A stretch of 64,000 nt of DNA. Origin: Pseudeuparius sepicola (Eukaryota; Arthropoda; Insecta; Coleoptera; Anthribidae). The stretch lies in assembly GCA_963920635.1 (NCBI GenBank), contig OY987298.1, positions 85,569,454 through 85,633,453 of the forward strand. The letters run 5' to 3'. The notes under the pieces were generated by a model. That model was not told where the DNA came from. It worked only from the letters and a program-made list of their open reading frames with translations, and did not search any database. Both the position numbers and the translations under genes were made by a program. Shown here one piece after another: positions 50,474 to 59,000 of the stretch (positions within the stretch are counted from its first letter, which is position 1; each line of letters starts with the position of its first letter).

Positions 50474-50797
50474 TTAATTTGGGAGTTGACCGGACTGTTC
50501 ATCATCCATTTTTAAACAACACTCTTTGACAATTTTAACAAATTTTCTTATTTCATCTATCTCTTTCTCGAAAACGTCTTTCACGATAGTCTCAATATTA
50601 ACATTATGTTGTTCGAGAATGATGTTAAACGTTTTGAATGTTGCATTGATTTGTTTGTCCGCATATTGCTTTGTGCCAACATCATTGCTGTTAATAGGAT
50701 AATTAACGTTGCACAGTCTGCGGGTTTTGAAATCATAACTCCCGTCATTCAAAGAGGGACTAGTCCTTGAAACACGTCCGAACTTGTTTAAAGGCAT
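50474..50797 (-). CDS. Small fibre-like protein, copy 1
   Basis: 107 residues, starting MPLNKFGRVSR, with DFKTRRLCNVNYPINSNDVG then TKQYADKQI, the same motif as its neighbour. The C-terminal half is predicted helical (long charged/hydrophobic alternation). A duplicated pair of this kind implies either two fibre variants or a heteromeric fibre. No TATA box is evident directly ahead, so it may be read from the promoter of the DUF8207-like gene upstream. Confidence 0.65.
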   Translation of the reverse strand: MPLNKFGRVSRTSPSLNDGSYDFKTRRLCNVNYPINSNDVGTKQYADKQINATFKTFNIILEQHNVNIETIVKDVFEKEIDEIRKFVKIVKECCLKMDDEQSGQLPN

Positions 50798-50819
50798 CTT
50801 ACAAATAACATGCTGTAAG

Positions 50820-51728
50820 TTAGAGAATAATTTTCGCTTCTTTCAACTCATTGATTATTGCGGTTATTTCGTTTTCATGGGAAGTATTTCCGGCATCTTT
50901 TGATGCAATTAATAACCTTAATCTCTCTACAAGTTCATTAGGATCATCCCAGAAAACATATTCCACAGGCTTTGTGTTATACTTGAGGTGCATGCCGGAA
51001 CCCTTCACAGGTGTGGAGGTAGCCACCGGACCTTTCATTAGAGGTTTAATAATATTAATGTACTTATTTTTATAGCTAGATTTTAATCGTCCGTTTGAAG
51101 TAAGGTGAACACCAGTGAGATTTAAAATATCTCTGTAACTTTTCAAATCATCGTTAGTATTTTTTGGATTATTATAGAAAATTAGCTGGTAGAGACCATC
51201 TGTTCCCGTGAATCGATTATTGTTGATGATTATGTCACCAGACACTTTTTCAAAATCAATATCCTTATTTCCTAGCATCCATACAGATTTGGTTTCGTCA
51301 TACTTAGGACCATATGCCCTATCGATTTTAAGCGAATTATCCATAAAGTCTGTTACATACGGTATAGCTACTTTAGGATACACAGTATCAAAATGCCTGT
51401 ACACTTTGTCAATTCCTTTCTCAACATCATTTAACGTTTCATTCATTTCTCCCAAAAGTGCAACTGGACTTTTCAACGACTCGCGCCACTTTTCCATAAA
51501 TGATTCAACTTTCGGTTCAACTTTGTGTTTTTTTACTTCCGGTTTTAATTCTTGCTTAACTTGTAGATTTGCTAGAGAGCTTGTCACAGGTTTGAAAATT
51601 TTTTTCAAAGTTTCATCCTCATCAAATTTACCTATTTTTAATGCTGTATATTTTTTTCTAATCGAGCGAGCTAGTTCGCTGATTTTCTTTGCGCGCTGCG
51701 CTTCTTGAATCTGTTCTTGCATCGACAT
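50820..51728 (-). CDS. Conserved arthropod Polinton protein (DUF8207-like)
   Basis: 302 residues from the ATG at 51728 (MSMQEQIQEAQ). An ATG at 51749 is in frame but lies about at the expected cap site for the TATA box at 51766-51773; an ATG at 51722 is also possible. The first 110 residues are charged, with a basic helix (KKISELARSIRKKY) and a Lys/Pro/Val linker. The core, from about AYGPKYDETKSVWMLGNKDI through GTDGLYQLIFYNNP to YRDILNLTGVHL and YKNKYINIIKPL, follows a domain I associate with DUF8207, widespread in arthropod genomes near Polinton capsid genes. Function unknown; position between ATPase and fibre genes suggests a virion or assembly part. Confidence 0.75.
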   Translation of the reverse strand: MSMQEQIQEAQRAKKISELARSIRKKYTALKIGKFDEDETLKKIFKPVTSSLANLQVKQELKPEVKKHKVEPKVESFMEKWRESLKSPVALLGEMNETLNDVEKGIDKVYRHFDTVYPKVAIPYVTDFMDNSLKIDRAYGPKYDETKSVWMLGNKDIDFEKVSGDIIINNNRFTGTDGLYQLIFYNNPKNTNDDLKSYRDILNLTGVHLTSNGRLKSSYKNKYINIIKPLMKGPVATSTPVKGSGMHLKYNTKPVEYVFWDDPNELVERLRLLIASKDAGNTSHENEITAIINELKEAKIIL

Positions 51729-51757
51729 CTCGATTAATAATAAGAGCATTGTGGTTA

Positions 51758-52438
51758 TTATAACGTTATATACCTATCAAATCCTATTCTATATCGACCC
51801 TCATTCATTTTGAAATCTTTGACAATAACCAGCGTTCCAAAATTATCATTCCAACAGAGCGAGCAGAGATTCTTGAAGTCTCCGTATGAGATGTCTGGTG
51901 ACACATGCTCGTCAAAAATATGTTTAAGATTCACATCATCTTGTTTAAACAAAACGATTATATTACAGTTGTCTCTTATTAATTGCTTAGGTATTTTTGA
52001 ATATGTCTGGCAGAGATATGCAGCATCTATATTTTTATGACGACCCATGGAGTAATATTCTCTAATTTTTTCCTGTGTCCCACAAGCCACATCATCGAAA
52101 ATAAAAATTGAATTTTCTCTAGCCTCTGATGGTGCAATGACGTCATCGTTTGAGCTAAATGGAAAATATCCAACACATTTTGCTTCTTTAAGCACGTCTT
52201 GTAGTAACTGATATTTAGGTTGATATAGCGATTTACTGTAAAGGTAGATGTTCTTAAATTTTAAGCCATTCTCGTTGAATATTAAACTAAGTAGACTGTT
52301 TGTTTTACCACAACCGCTAGGACCGCAAAATATTGCTCTAATCGAGTTTGGCAAAAGCAAGCCATGTTTAGATTTCTCACTTCGAGCAAAATCTAAATTT
52401 TCTATTGGTAAAGATAGTTGATGTGGTTCGATGTGCAT
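51758..52438 (-). CDS. A32/FtsK-HerA-type genome-packaging ATPase
   Basis: 226 residues from the ATG at 52438 (MHIEPHQLSLP), the first ATG about 45 nt after the TATA repeat. An ATG at 52477 lies at the TATA box itself and is less likely. Walker A GPSGCGKT is at residues 39-46 and Walker B IFIFDD at 111-116. They are followed by the conserved SMGRHKNID and CQTYSKIPKQ segments, as in Polinton and poxvirus A32-type packaging ATPases. It uses ATP to pump element DNA into the capsid. No break is seen; the length is normal for the family. It lies between the BIR-RING gene and the DUF8207-like gene. Confidence 0.92.
   Translation of the reverse strand: MHIEPHQLSLPIENLDFARSEKSKHGLLLPNSIRAIFCGPSGCGKTNSLLSLIFNENGLKFKNIYLYSKSLYQPKYQLLQDVLKEAKCVGYFPFSSNDDVIAPSEARENSIFIFDDVACGTQEKIREYYSMGRHKNIDAAYLCQTYSKIPKQLIRDNCNIIVLFKQDDVNLKHIFDEHVSPDISYGDFKNLCSLCWNDNFGTLVIVKDFKMNEGRYRIGFDRYITL
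51766..51773 (-). promoter_or_regulatory. TATA box (GTATATAA) of the DUF8207-like gene
   Basis: The minus strand reads GTATATAACG, inside the last codons of the packaging ATPase gene. It sits about 40 nt before the ATG at 51728, so the promoter is embedded in the upstream gene. Confidence 0.55.
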
Positions 52439-52475
52439 CTTGTAAACATCTAAAAATATAGCATGTGCTTGTCTC

Positions 52476-52491
52476 ATATATATATATATAT
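52476..52491 (-). promoter_or_regulatory. TATA repeat ahead of the packaging ATPase
   Basis: An uninterrupted TA repeat of 16 nt (CGATATAT...ATGAG on the minus strand) lies about 40 nt before the ATG at 52438. It makes that ATG, rather than the one at 52477, the likely start. Confidence 0.5.
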
Positions 52492-52528
52492 CGGGATGTA
52501 AATAATAAACAGTTTTCAATTAAGAATA

Positions 52529-52534
52529 TTTATT
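52529..52534 (-). terminator. Poly(A) signal AATAAA after the BIR-RING gene
   Basis: AATAAA 23 nt after the BIR-RING stop codon, ahead of the ATPase TATA repeat. It separates the two transcription units. Confidence 0.55.
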
Positions 52535-52556
52535 TTCTACAACTATTACAATAAAT

Positions 52557-52979
52557 TTAAGGAATGTAAACTCGAATCTTCTGTTGCACAATACTCCTAC
52601 ACAGCGGGCACTTCTCCATGGAGTTTGCACAACCCATACAGCATGCCAAATGTCCACATGGAACTGACAAGACTTCTATGTTTTTGCAGTAGCATACTAT
52701 ACATAAAAAGTCTGGATTGACAATGTCAACTTTTTCAGGTGGGATGTCCACAGGCTTGATTTCACCTTTAATGAACGGGCAATTGGGACTCCAGCTAGCA
52801 TGATCTTGCCATGGATCATCATTCTTTTCCCATTTATATCCTTCAATATTGCAAAATGGACATTGGACAACATCTTCATAATTCGTATAAAAAAATCCAG
52901 CTCGAGCAAGCTTTTCTGCTAATAGGGGGCTTGACCAGTTTTCAAACGTTCTTATAAGACTCTCGTAATTACGTTCCAT
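52557..52979 (-). CDS. Inhibitor-of-apoptosis-like protein (one BIR, one RING)
   Basis: 140 residues. Residues 7-70 are a BIR: TFENW at 11-15, LARAGFFYT at 24-32, and zinc ligands Cys40, Cys43, His60 and Cys67 in the PFCN...HASWSPNC context. Residues 93-127 are a C3HC4-type RING: Cys93, Cys96, Cys108, His110, Cys113 or Cys114, Cys117, Cys124 and Cys127 (CIVC, PCGHLACC, CPLC). The order BIR-RING is that of insect and baculovirus IAPs, reduced to one BIR. Such proteins block caspases or act as ubiquitin ligases; here that would keep a host cell alive during particle production. The ATG overlaps the preceding gene by 28 nt. Capture from a host or another virus is likely; all ligands are present. 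Confidence 0.9.
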   Translation of the reverse strand: MERNYESLIRTFENWSSPLLAEKLARAGFFYTNYEDVVQCPFCNIEGYKWEKNDDPWQDHASWSPNCPFIKGEIKPVDIPPEKVDIVNPDFLCIVCYCKNIEVLSVPCGHLACCMGCANSMEKCPLCRSIVQQKIRVYIP

Positions 52980-53377
52980 TGCTCACTCAGTAATATTCTT
53001 ACTATTTCAATAAATAATTTTGCTACTAACAAGGAAGAACATATAGTAATGTAGTAAATGAGTGGTACAAATGCGAGATCTTTTATATGATGATCTTGAG
53101 TGGGGAGCTCTCTGAGCATGTCCATTGTGGGTATGGTGAAATGTGGAATCTCCCTCCACACAGTTTCAACAGTCGTATGGTTTTGGAATACTGCATGAAG
53201 TTTAAATTGAGTAGCATTTTTGGATAGTCTTGCTACTGAAATTTTTTCAACTACCGCCTTAAATGGGAAACATTTATCCCGCTCGCAAATAGATATCTTA
53301 GTATCTTCTGGGTTGTAAATATAGAACACATTATTTATTAGTGGGAATAATATAACGTGACCCAGTCTCAGCAACAT
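52952..53377 (-). CDS. Small membrane protein, unknown
   Basis: 141 residues; the ATG lies 30 nt after a TATA box (53407-53414). The N-terminus has a short hydrophobic stretch (VILFPLINNVFYIY). A hydrophobic span at about residues 103-128 (FVPLIYYITICSSLLVAKLF) is a credible membrane helix near the C-terminus. The part between is mixed beta-like with two Cys (ICERDKCF). I recognise no family. It sits between the major capsid and BIR-RING genes and overlaps the latter by 28 nt. A viral membrane or entry-related role is possible, but nothing shows it. Confidence 0.6.
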   Translation of the reverse strand: MLLRLGHVILFPLINNVFYIYNPEDTKISICERDKCFPFKAVVEKISVARLSKNATQFKLHAVFQNHTTVETVWREIPHFTIPTMDMLRELPTQDHHIKDLAFVPLIYYITICSSLLVAKLFIEIVRILLSEQWNVITRVL

Positions 53378-53406
53378 CTTAATTATAACTGAAATGTGAC
53401 AATGTT

Positions 53407-53414
53407 CTTTTATA
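53407..53414 (-). promoter_or_regulatory. TATA box of the small membrane protein gene
   Basis: The minus strand reads CTATATAAAAGAAC, 30 nt ahead of the ATG at 53377 and after the capsid gene stop at 53428. The leader is therefore minimal. Confidence 0.65.
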
Positions 53415-53427
53415 TAGATATGTGGTT

Positions 53428-54645
53428 CTACATTAAATCTCGTACAGTTTCACTCAAGGGCAAATATTCCATGGCACAGTCATGAACAATTATGCAGTAG
53501 GCTCGAGTTTTATCAGGAAAACCATTGCTGTTTTCTATGTCCAGCTTAACGTCAACTGTATTTATTTTTATAGATTCATTCCGGCGAGAACAATCTATAA
53601 CAAACAGGGTTGCATTATTTTTGTAATCTGCATAGCTAAGTAGCGGTCGACTCTCCATCGCATTCATGTAACTTGGATAAAATTCAACATAATTGTGATA
53701 GGCGTCCAGAAAGTCATTACCAGCAAAATTCAGCCTCTGACGTTCGAATGGAAAATATTCACCGTTTACAATTAATCTTACATCAGTCGTATTTATGTGG
53801 TCAAATGCCGTGGGGTCAGTTTTAGAATCTTCATTCCGATTAGTCTGAAATCCAACGATGACGTATCGAGGGGTTGACACTGCTGACGATGATTTTACAG
53901 CCCATATTTCCCTTTGGGCGTTTACAGTAAGATTTGGTAATTCGTGTAGCTCCCACTTGCGGAACGCAATTATAATTGGACGATCAATTTTTATAGATTT
54001 AAGGAGATCCAATCTAATCATATCATTCGGCTGAATATGTTTAACCTTTAGTTCAATGTTGGAAATTGTTATTTCAGCATCGGCATCTGCACCTTGTAGC
54101 AGCAAAGCATTGTTATCATTTCTAGCTCGCGTCAATCTCAACGTCTGTTTACCGCAAATTGCCAGCTGATAGTCGTTGAATATCCCAAACAAATGTTTTA
54201 GCGGAATCCTTACATTGAATGTTCCATCATTGTTAACAGCAAAAGATTTATTAACCCCAACCCAGCTTGCTGTTGACATACATTTTTCATCATTAGCAGT
54301 ATAGCAAAGATATGATCTAATCGTGCTCACAATTCCCGGGTTTCTCACCACCTCAATCTCTTTACCATTTAGTTCGTAAGAAACAGAATCGAAGAGAAAT
54401 GCGGCACCATTGTTGGCTAATGTACAATCGCCGGTAGCAGATTTCTTAGTCACTTTTCCTTTGACAAAAATCGATGCGTCAAACATTAACAACCATGCGT
54501 CACCCTGATTAATGGTTATTTCCACAATATCATTATTCCTAAATGACTTTACAAATGGGTAATAGGTACGCTTCTCTAAGCGTTGAATAGATTCGTCATA
54601 TGTGGGTGTGCGATGCACATTAAACACTTGAGGTGTTAAGGACAT
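53428..54645 (-). CDS. Major capsid protein, double jelly-roll (hexon-like)
   Basis: 405 residues from the ATG at 54645 (MSLTPQVFNV); two codons before it are in frame but contain no ATG. The beta-rich composition and motif order match Polinton hexon-like proteins: FRNNDIVEITINQGDAWLL, then FLFDSVSYELNGKEIEVV, FNVRIPLKHLFGIF, LRLTRARNDNNALLL, ITISNIELKVKH, and a second half with PRYVIVGFQTNR, FDHINTTDVRLIVNGEYFP and HNYVEFYPSYM. Two successive jelly rolls form a pseudo-hexameric trimer that tiles an icosahedral shell. It is slightly short for the family, but no gap is obvious. Its TATA box is at 54744-54751. The adjacent penton gene lies upstream on the same strand, the usual pairing. Confidence 0.9.
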   Translation of the reverse strand: MSLTPQVFNVHRTPTYDESIQRLEKRTYYPFVKSFRNNDIVEITINQGDAWLLMFDASIFVKGKVTKKSATGDCTLANNGAAFLFDSVSYELNGKEIEVVRNPGIVSTIRSYLCYTANDEKCMSTASWVGVNKSFAVNNDGTFNVRIPLKHLFGIFNDYQLAICGKQTLRLTRARNDNNALLLQGADADAEITISNIELKVKHIQPNDMIRLDLLKSIKIDRPIIIAFRKWELHELPNLTVNAQREIWAVKSSSAVSTPRYVIVGFQTNRNEDSKTDPTAFDHINTTDVRLIVNGEYFPFERQRLNFAGNDFLDAYHNYVEFYPSYMNAMESRPLLSYADYKNNATLFVIDCSRRNESIKINTVDVKLDIENSNGFPDKTRAYCIIVHDCAMEYLPLSETVRDLM

Positions 54646-54743
54646 AACCAAGCGCTTTCAAAAATTGTTGATTTTCCAACGAGAGACGATCTGCACTCTT
54701 CGATGATTTACTCACTAGTGAATTTTTAAAGCATTGTGATTGA

Positions 54744-54751
54744 CTTTTATA
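54744..54751 (-). promoter_or_regulatory. TATA box (TATAAAAG) of the major capsid gene
   Basis: The minus strand reads CCGTATAAAAGTC, between the penton stop (54801) and the capsid ATG (54645). It implies a leader of about 70 nt with no earlier ATG. Confidence 0.65.
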
Positions 54752-54800
54752 CGGGTGATATCTGCCACCAAAAACCAAAACCATCTCTATAGCGAAATTT

Positions 54801-55511
54801 TCATACACGCTTCAACTCCAACCGCACAATTATTTCCTCGCCTCTAAAATTTACAGGTTGAAAGTTCTGATCGAGAATAGTTAGCGTTAAATTATTAATC
54901 TCACGCTTTGCAACTGGCATGTACACCAAATTTTTCGGAGACTCGTCTATGGCGTAACCAGGATCACAGCTAACTGCAAACTCGTAAATCGTATGAGTTG
55001 GTTGATTTTTATAGTATGCTCCAGATGTTACGTTACAATCTATATGTATAGTTCTGACCTTCACGATGTTTACAGATATGTCGGAAGTATGCAATTGTCC
55101 AGACTCTAATCGTGTAGGAGAAAACCCTAACACATGACCAATAGAGTCTGTTGGTAGAAAATCTACTGTATATTTATCACTGTAAATTTCACACTGTAAG
55201 GTACTATTATTAGCCTTTATTGAAATTGGATTTTTCTGATCAGATTCCTCTTTTCTTAAAGCTCGAACTATGTAATCTTCTAAGGCTTCAATTTCATACG
55301 ACCCTGTGGGAATAACTAAACATTTTCGATATCCATCAGCGTTTATATAATAAAATTTATTGACACCAACATCTATATTGGGTATGCTGTTATATGTGTG
55401 AAATCCTAGCAGTGCCAAACCATACTCAAAATCTGGTTCTAAATGTATAGGAATATTAAAGTCAATAGAAAGTGTGGAAGTAAAACCTTGTAGGGTGAAC
55501 AGCAGCGACAT
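54801..55511 (-). CDS. Penton-like minor capsid protein (single jelly-roll)
   Basis: 236 residues. The sequence is beta-rich with the motif set of arthropod Polinton pentons: FEYGLALLGFHTYNSIPNI, IPTGSYEIEALEDYI, then LGFSPTRLESGQLHTSDISV, TSGAYYKNQPTHTIYEF, DESPKNLVYMPV, and the C-terminal NFRGEEIIVRLELK. It forms the five-fold vertices of the capsid with the adjacent major capsid protein. The ATG lies about 29 nt after TATAAAAG (55540-55547). No disruption. It is the first gene after the right TIR and starts the leftward virion block. Confidence 0.9.
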   Translation of the reverse strand: MSLLFTLQGFTSTLSIDFNIPIHLEPDFEYGLALLGFHTYNSIPNIDVGVNKFYYINADGYRKCLVIPTGSYEIEALEDYIVRALRKEESDQKNPISIKANNSTLQCEIYSDKYTVDFLPTDSIGHVLGFSPTRLESGQLHTSDISVNIVKVRTIHIDCNVTSGAYYKNQPTHTIYEFAVSCDPGYAIDESPKNLVYMPVAKREINNLTLTILDQNFQPVNFRGEEIIVRLELKRV

Positions 55512-55539
55512 GATTGATGAATTCCAACCTCAAGTACCA

Positions 55540-55547
55540 CTTTTATA
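55540..55547 (-). promoter_or_regulatory. TATA box (TATAAAAG) of the penton gene
   Basis: The minus strand reads GGCTATAAAAGTGG, 28 nt ahead of the penton ATG at 55511 and just inside the TIR. It holds the position that the PLA2/pX TATA box holds at the other end. Confidence 0.7.
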
Positions 55548-55591
55548 GCCCCCCAAAAATATTAGTAAAACACACACAAACAAATAATATT

Positions 55592-55597
55592 TTTATT
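55592..55597 (-). terminator. Poly(A) signal AATAAA, right TIR gene
   Basis: Counterpart of 39264-39269 in the left TIR. The distance to the stop is shorter because of the 58-bp deletion. Confidence 0.6.
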
Positions 55598-55638
55598 TTC
55601 ACAATTTTACATTTCTAAACCTTCATATAATGTTGCTC

Positions 55639-55932
55639 TCATTCTTCAGAAAAAATAATATTAGTCGTTTCACCGACAGGGCCCAAGCTGGTTAAAAAGC
55701 GCCTTTTTTTGTCACCATTCAAACTGGCAATTCGTTCTTGAGTTAGTTCATCCGTAAACCGCTGGGGCAGAATGGTCTTGAAGTCTGCAAACTCCACAAC
55801 CACCTTCTCTCCAAACTTAGTACTTATTCTCTTAAAACTCTGAATCTCAAATTTTTCATTTACTTCCAAATCTCGAACGTTCACCAGATTTTTTAACAAC
55901 AAATTCTTGTTTAAATTATTTAAGAAGGACAT
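55639..55932 (-). CDS. TIR-borne small OB-fold-like protein, right copy
   Basis: 97 residues, start MSFLNNLNK as in the left copy, after the same TATA box. Residues 1 to about 55 are identical to the left copy. The later part has six replacements (LPQRF for LPHRF, IASLN for IDSLN, DKKRR for DNKRY, GETTN for GKSTN). At the DNA level eight substitutions fall in about 125 bp and only one is silent, whereas the outer 330 bp of TIR differ once. Either the two copies are specialised or conversion has homogenised only the outer TIR. Function as for the left copy: tentative single-strand nucleic-acid binding. Confidence 0.75.
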   Translation of the reverse strand: MSFLNNLNKNLLLKNLVNVRDLEVNEKFEIQSFKRISTKFGEKVVVEFADFKTILPQRFTDELTQERIASLNGDKKRRFLTSLGPVGETTNIIFSEE

Positions 55933-56021
55933 GTTTGCTGCACTGATGCTCTTAGTTGAACCACACGCACCTATATAGCTATTCTTGGAGTGGGGGAGCT
56001 CTCCCACCACCAAAACCCTAT

Positions 56022-56068
56022 GAGAGTTCTAAGCCAGACAAGTCTGACAGGTTTGGCTTAGAACTCTC
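56022..56068. repeat. Subterminal perfect palindrome in right TIR
   Basis: Mirror copy of the 15-bp stem and 17-nt loop of the left TIR, at the same distance (14 bp) from the right end. No base differs from the left copy, although the single mismatch of the outer TIR lies only a few bases away. Confidence 0.85.
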
Positions 56069-56082
56069 TTTGTATTACTACT

Positions 56083-56088
56083 GAAATG
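56083..56088. repeat. Target-site duplication, right (GAAATG)
   Basis: This is the second copy of the 6-bp duplication, directly after the terminal CT of the element. Sequence continues into satellite as TTCTTTTCGGG, exactly as in uninterrupted copies near 558, 17515 and 26118. Confidence 0.93.
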
Positions 56089-59000
56089 TTCTTTTCGGGT
56101 TACTTTCCGAGTATTTCTCTTAAGCTGAATTGCGCCGGTTCTACGACAATTCTGTTTTCTCGTAACTTTAGTTTTTATGTGAATTTCGATTGGAAATGTT
56201 TTGTGAATACACAGAAAGTTACAAGAAATGTTACTTTCTGTGTATTTCTCTTAAAATGAGTCCTAACAACAGCGTGTGAAAGCAGTTTATGCGAAATTAG
56301 ATGGTAAATTAAGGAATCAGGGATAATTTCGAAGTAATTGCTGAATTCCGCTGGTTCCTCGTCTATTCTCTGTTTTCTCGTAACATCAGTTTTTTTGTGA
56401 ATTTCGATAGGAAATGTTCTTTTCGTGTTACTTTCTTCTTTAAATGAGTCTAAAGTTACGAGAAAACAGAGAATCGACGAAGAACCAGCGGAATTCAGTA
56501 ATTACTTTGAAATTATCCCTGATTAAATAATTTCCCATCCAATTTCGCACTGTCACATATTGTTCTAACTACTAAGGTTAAAAGAAATACAGGGAAAGTA
56601 ACCCGAAAAGAACATTTCCTATCGAAATTCACATAAAAACTAAAGTTACGAGAAAACAGAGAATCGACGAGGAACCAGCGGAATTCAGCAATTACTTCGA
56701 AATTATCCCTGATTCAATAATTTCCCATCCAATTTCGAAAAACCTGTGTTCACACACTGTTCTACTACTAAGGTTAAGAGAAATACACGGAAATAACCCG
56801 AAAAGAATACTTCCTATCGAAATTCACATAAAAACTAAACAAAGAACGTAAGATTGTGAGTGTAGATGTGAAAACAAGAAAGTGATAGCACTCAAAGTTA
56901 GAAAACAATCGGGGAAAATTTTGGAGTATTTGCTGAATTCCGATGTTTCTACGTCGATTCACTGTTTCTCGTAACTTTAGTTTTTATGTGAATTTCGATA
57001 GGAAATGTTCTTTTCGGGTCACTTTTCGTGTATTTCTCTTAAAATGGGTCTTTAGAACAGTGCGTGAACACAGTTTTCGCGAAATTGGATGGGAAGTTAT
57101 TGAATCAGGGATAATTTCGGGGTATTTGCTGAATTCCGCTGGATCTACGTCGATTCACTGTTTTCTCGTATCTTTAGTTTTTATGTGAATTTCGATTGGA
57201 AATGTTCTTTTCGGGTTACTTTCCGAGTATTTCTCTTAACCTTAGTAGTTAGAACAGTGTGTGAAAACAGTTTTTGCGAAATTGGATGGGAAATTTTGGA
57301 ATCAGGGATAATTACGGAGTATTTGCTGAATTGCGCTGGTTCTACGTCGATTCGCTGTTTTCTCGTAACTTTAGTTTTTATGTGAATTTCGATTCGAAAT
57401 GTTCTTTCCGTGTTACTTTCTGGGTATTTCTCTTTAAATGAGTCCTTAGAACAGTGTGTGAACACAGCTTTCGCGAAATTGGATGGGAAATTATGGAATC
57501 AGGGATAATTTCGAAGTAATTGCTGAATTCCGCTGGTTCCTCGTCTATTCTCTGTTTTCTCGTAACTTTAGTTTTTTTGTGAATTTCGATAGGAAATGTT
57601 CCTTTCGTGTAACTTTCTGTGCATTTATCTTTAAATGAGTCTCAAGTTACGAGAAAACAGAGAATCGACGAAGAACCAGCGGAATTCAGCAATTACTTCG
57701 AAATTATCCCTGATTCAATAATTTCCCATCCAATTTCGCAAAAACTGTGTTCACACACTGTTCTACTACTAAGGTTAAGAGAAATACACGGAAATAACCC
57801 GAAAAGAATACTTCCTATCGAAATTCACATAAAAACTAAACAAAGAACGTAAGATTGTGAGTTTAGATGTGAAAACAAGAAAAAGTGAGAGCACTCAAAG
57901 TTAGAAAACAATCGGGGAAAATTCTGGAGTATTTGCTGAATTCCGCTGTTTCTACGTCGATTCACTGTTTTCTCGTAACTTTAGTTTTTATGTGAATTTC
58001 GATAGGAAATGTTCTTTTCGGGTCACTTTCCGTGTATTTCTCTTAACCTTAGTGGTAGAACAGTGTGTGAATACGGTTTTTGCGAAATTGGATGGGATAT
58101 TATTGAATCAGGCATAATTTCGGAGTATTTGCTGAATTCCGCCGGTTCTACGACATTTCTGTTTTCTCGCAACTTTAGTATTATTGTGAATTTCGATAGG
58201 AAATATTCTTTTCGTGTTGCTTTAGGTGTATTTCTCTTAAAATGAGTTCTTAGAACAGTGTGTCAAAACAGTTTTTGCGAAATTGGATGGGAAATTATCG
58301 AATCACAGATAATTTCGGAGTATTTGCTGAATTCCGCTGGTTATACGTCGATTCACTGTTTTCTCGTAACTTTAGTTCCTATGTGAATTTCGATAGGAAA
58401 TGTTCCTTTCGTGTATTTCTCTTAACCTTAGTAGTTAGAACAGTGTGTGAACACAGATTTTGCGAAATTGGATGGGAAATTGTGGAATCAGGGATAATTT
58501 CGAAGTAATTGCTGAATTCCGCTGGTTCCTCGTCTATTCTCTGTTTTCTCGTAACTTTAGTTTTTTTGTGAATTTCGATAGGAAATGTTCTTTTCGTGTT
58601 ACTTTCTGTGTATTTCTCTTTAAATGAGTCTAAAGTTACGAGAAAACAGAGAATCGACGAAGAACCAGCGGAATTCAGCAATTACTTTGTAATTATCCCT
58701 TATTAAATAATTTCCCATCCAATTTCGCATAAACTGTCACATATTGTTCTAACTACTAAGGTTAAGAGAAATACACGGACAGTATCCCGGAAAGAACATT
58801 TCCTATCGAAATTCACTTAAAAACTAAAGTTACGAGAAAACAGAGAATCGACGAGGAACCAGCGGAATTCAGCAATTACTTCGAAATTATCCCTGATTCA
58901 ATAATTTCCCATCCAATTTCGCAAAAACTGTGTTCACACACTGTTCTACTACTAAGGTTAAGAGAAATACACGGAAATAACCCGAAAAGAATACTTCCTA

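Larger units (their letters stand above)
38721..56082. mobile_element. Polinton/Maverick (adintovirus-like) element, complete, apparently without PolB
   Basis: Both ends are defined to the base. It begins AGTAGTAAGACAAAG, ends in the complement of AGTAGTAATACAAAG, and is flanked by GAAATG direct repeats. AG...CT ends, 6-bp target duplications and TIRs of several hundred bp are hallmarks of Polintons. The cargo fits: integrase with chromodomain, packaging ATPase, adenain-like protease, PLA2/pX-like protein, double-jelly-roll capsid and penton. All recognised virion genes are uninterrupted. No family B DNA polymerase, which Polintons normally carry as a long gene, is present in any frame. Genes point inward from both ends, as two convergent transcription blocks. 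Confidence 0.95.
55576..56082 (-). repeat. Right terminal inverted repeat (507 bp)
   Basis: Reverse complement of 38721-39285 with a 58-bp deletion relative to the left copy, downstream of the gene's stop. Similarity ends at the shared ATTATTTGTTTGT motif. It includes the second copy of the OB-fold-like gene on the minus strand. Confidence 0.93.

Noticed and set aside
51208..51708. Plus-strand open frame of 166 codons opposite the DUF8207-like gene
   Set aside because: Antisense shadow of a well-supported gene with conserved motifs on the other strand.
54646..54651. Upstream extension of the capsid, ATPase and integrase genes to non-ATG codons
   Set aside because: The extensions begin at TTG codons (54651, 52519, 50050). 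In a eukaryotic element the first suitable ATG after the promoter is preferred.
54620..54808. Minus-strand open frame between penton and major capsid genes
   Set aside because: It overlaps the TATA box and leader of the capsid gene and the ends of both neighbours. No conserved content.
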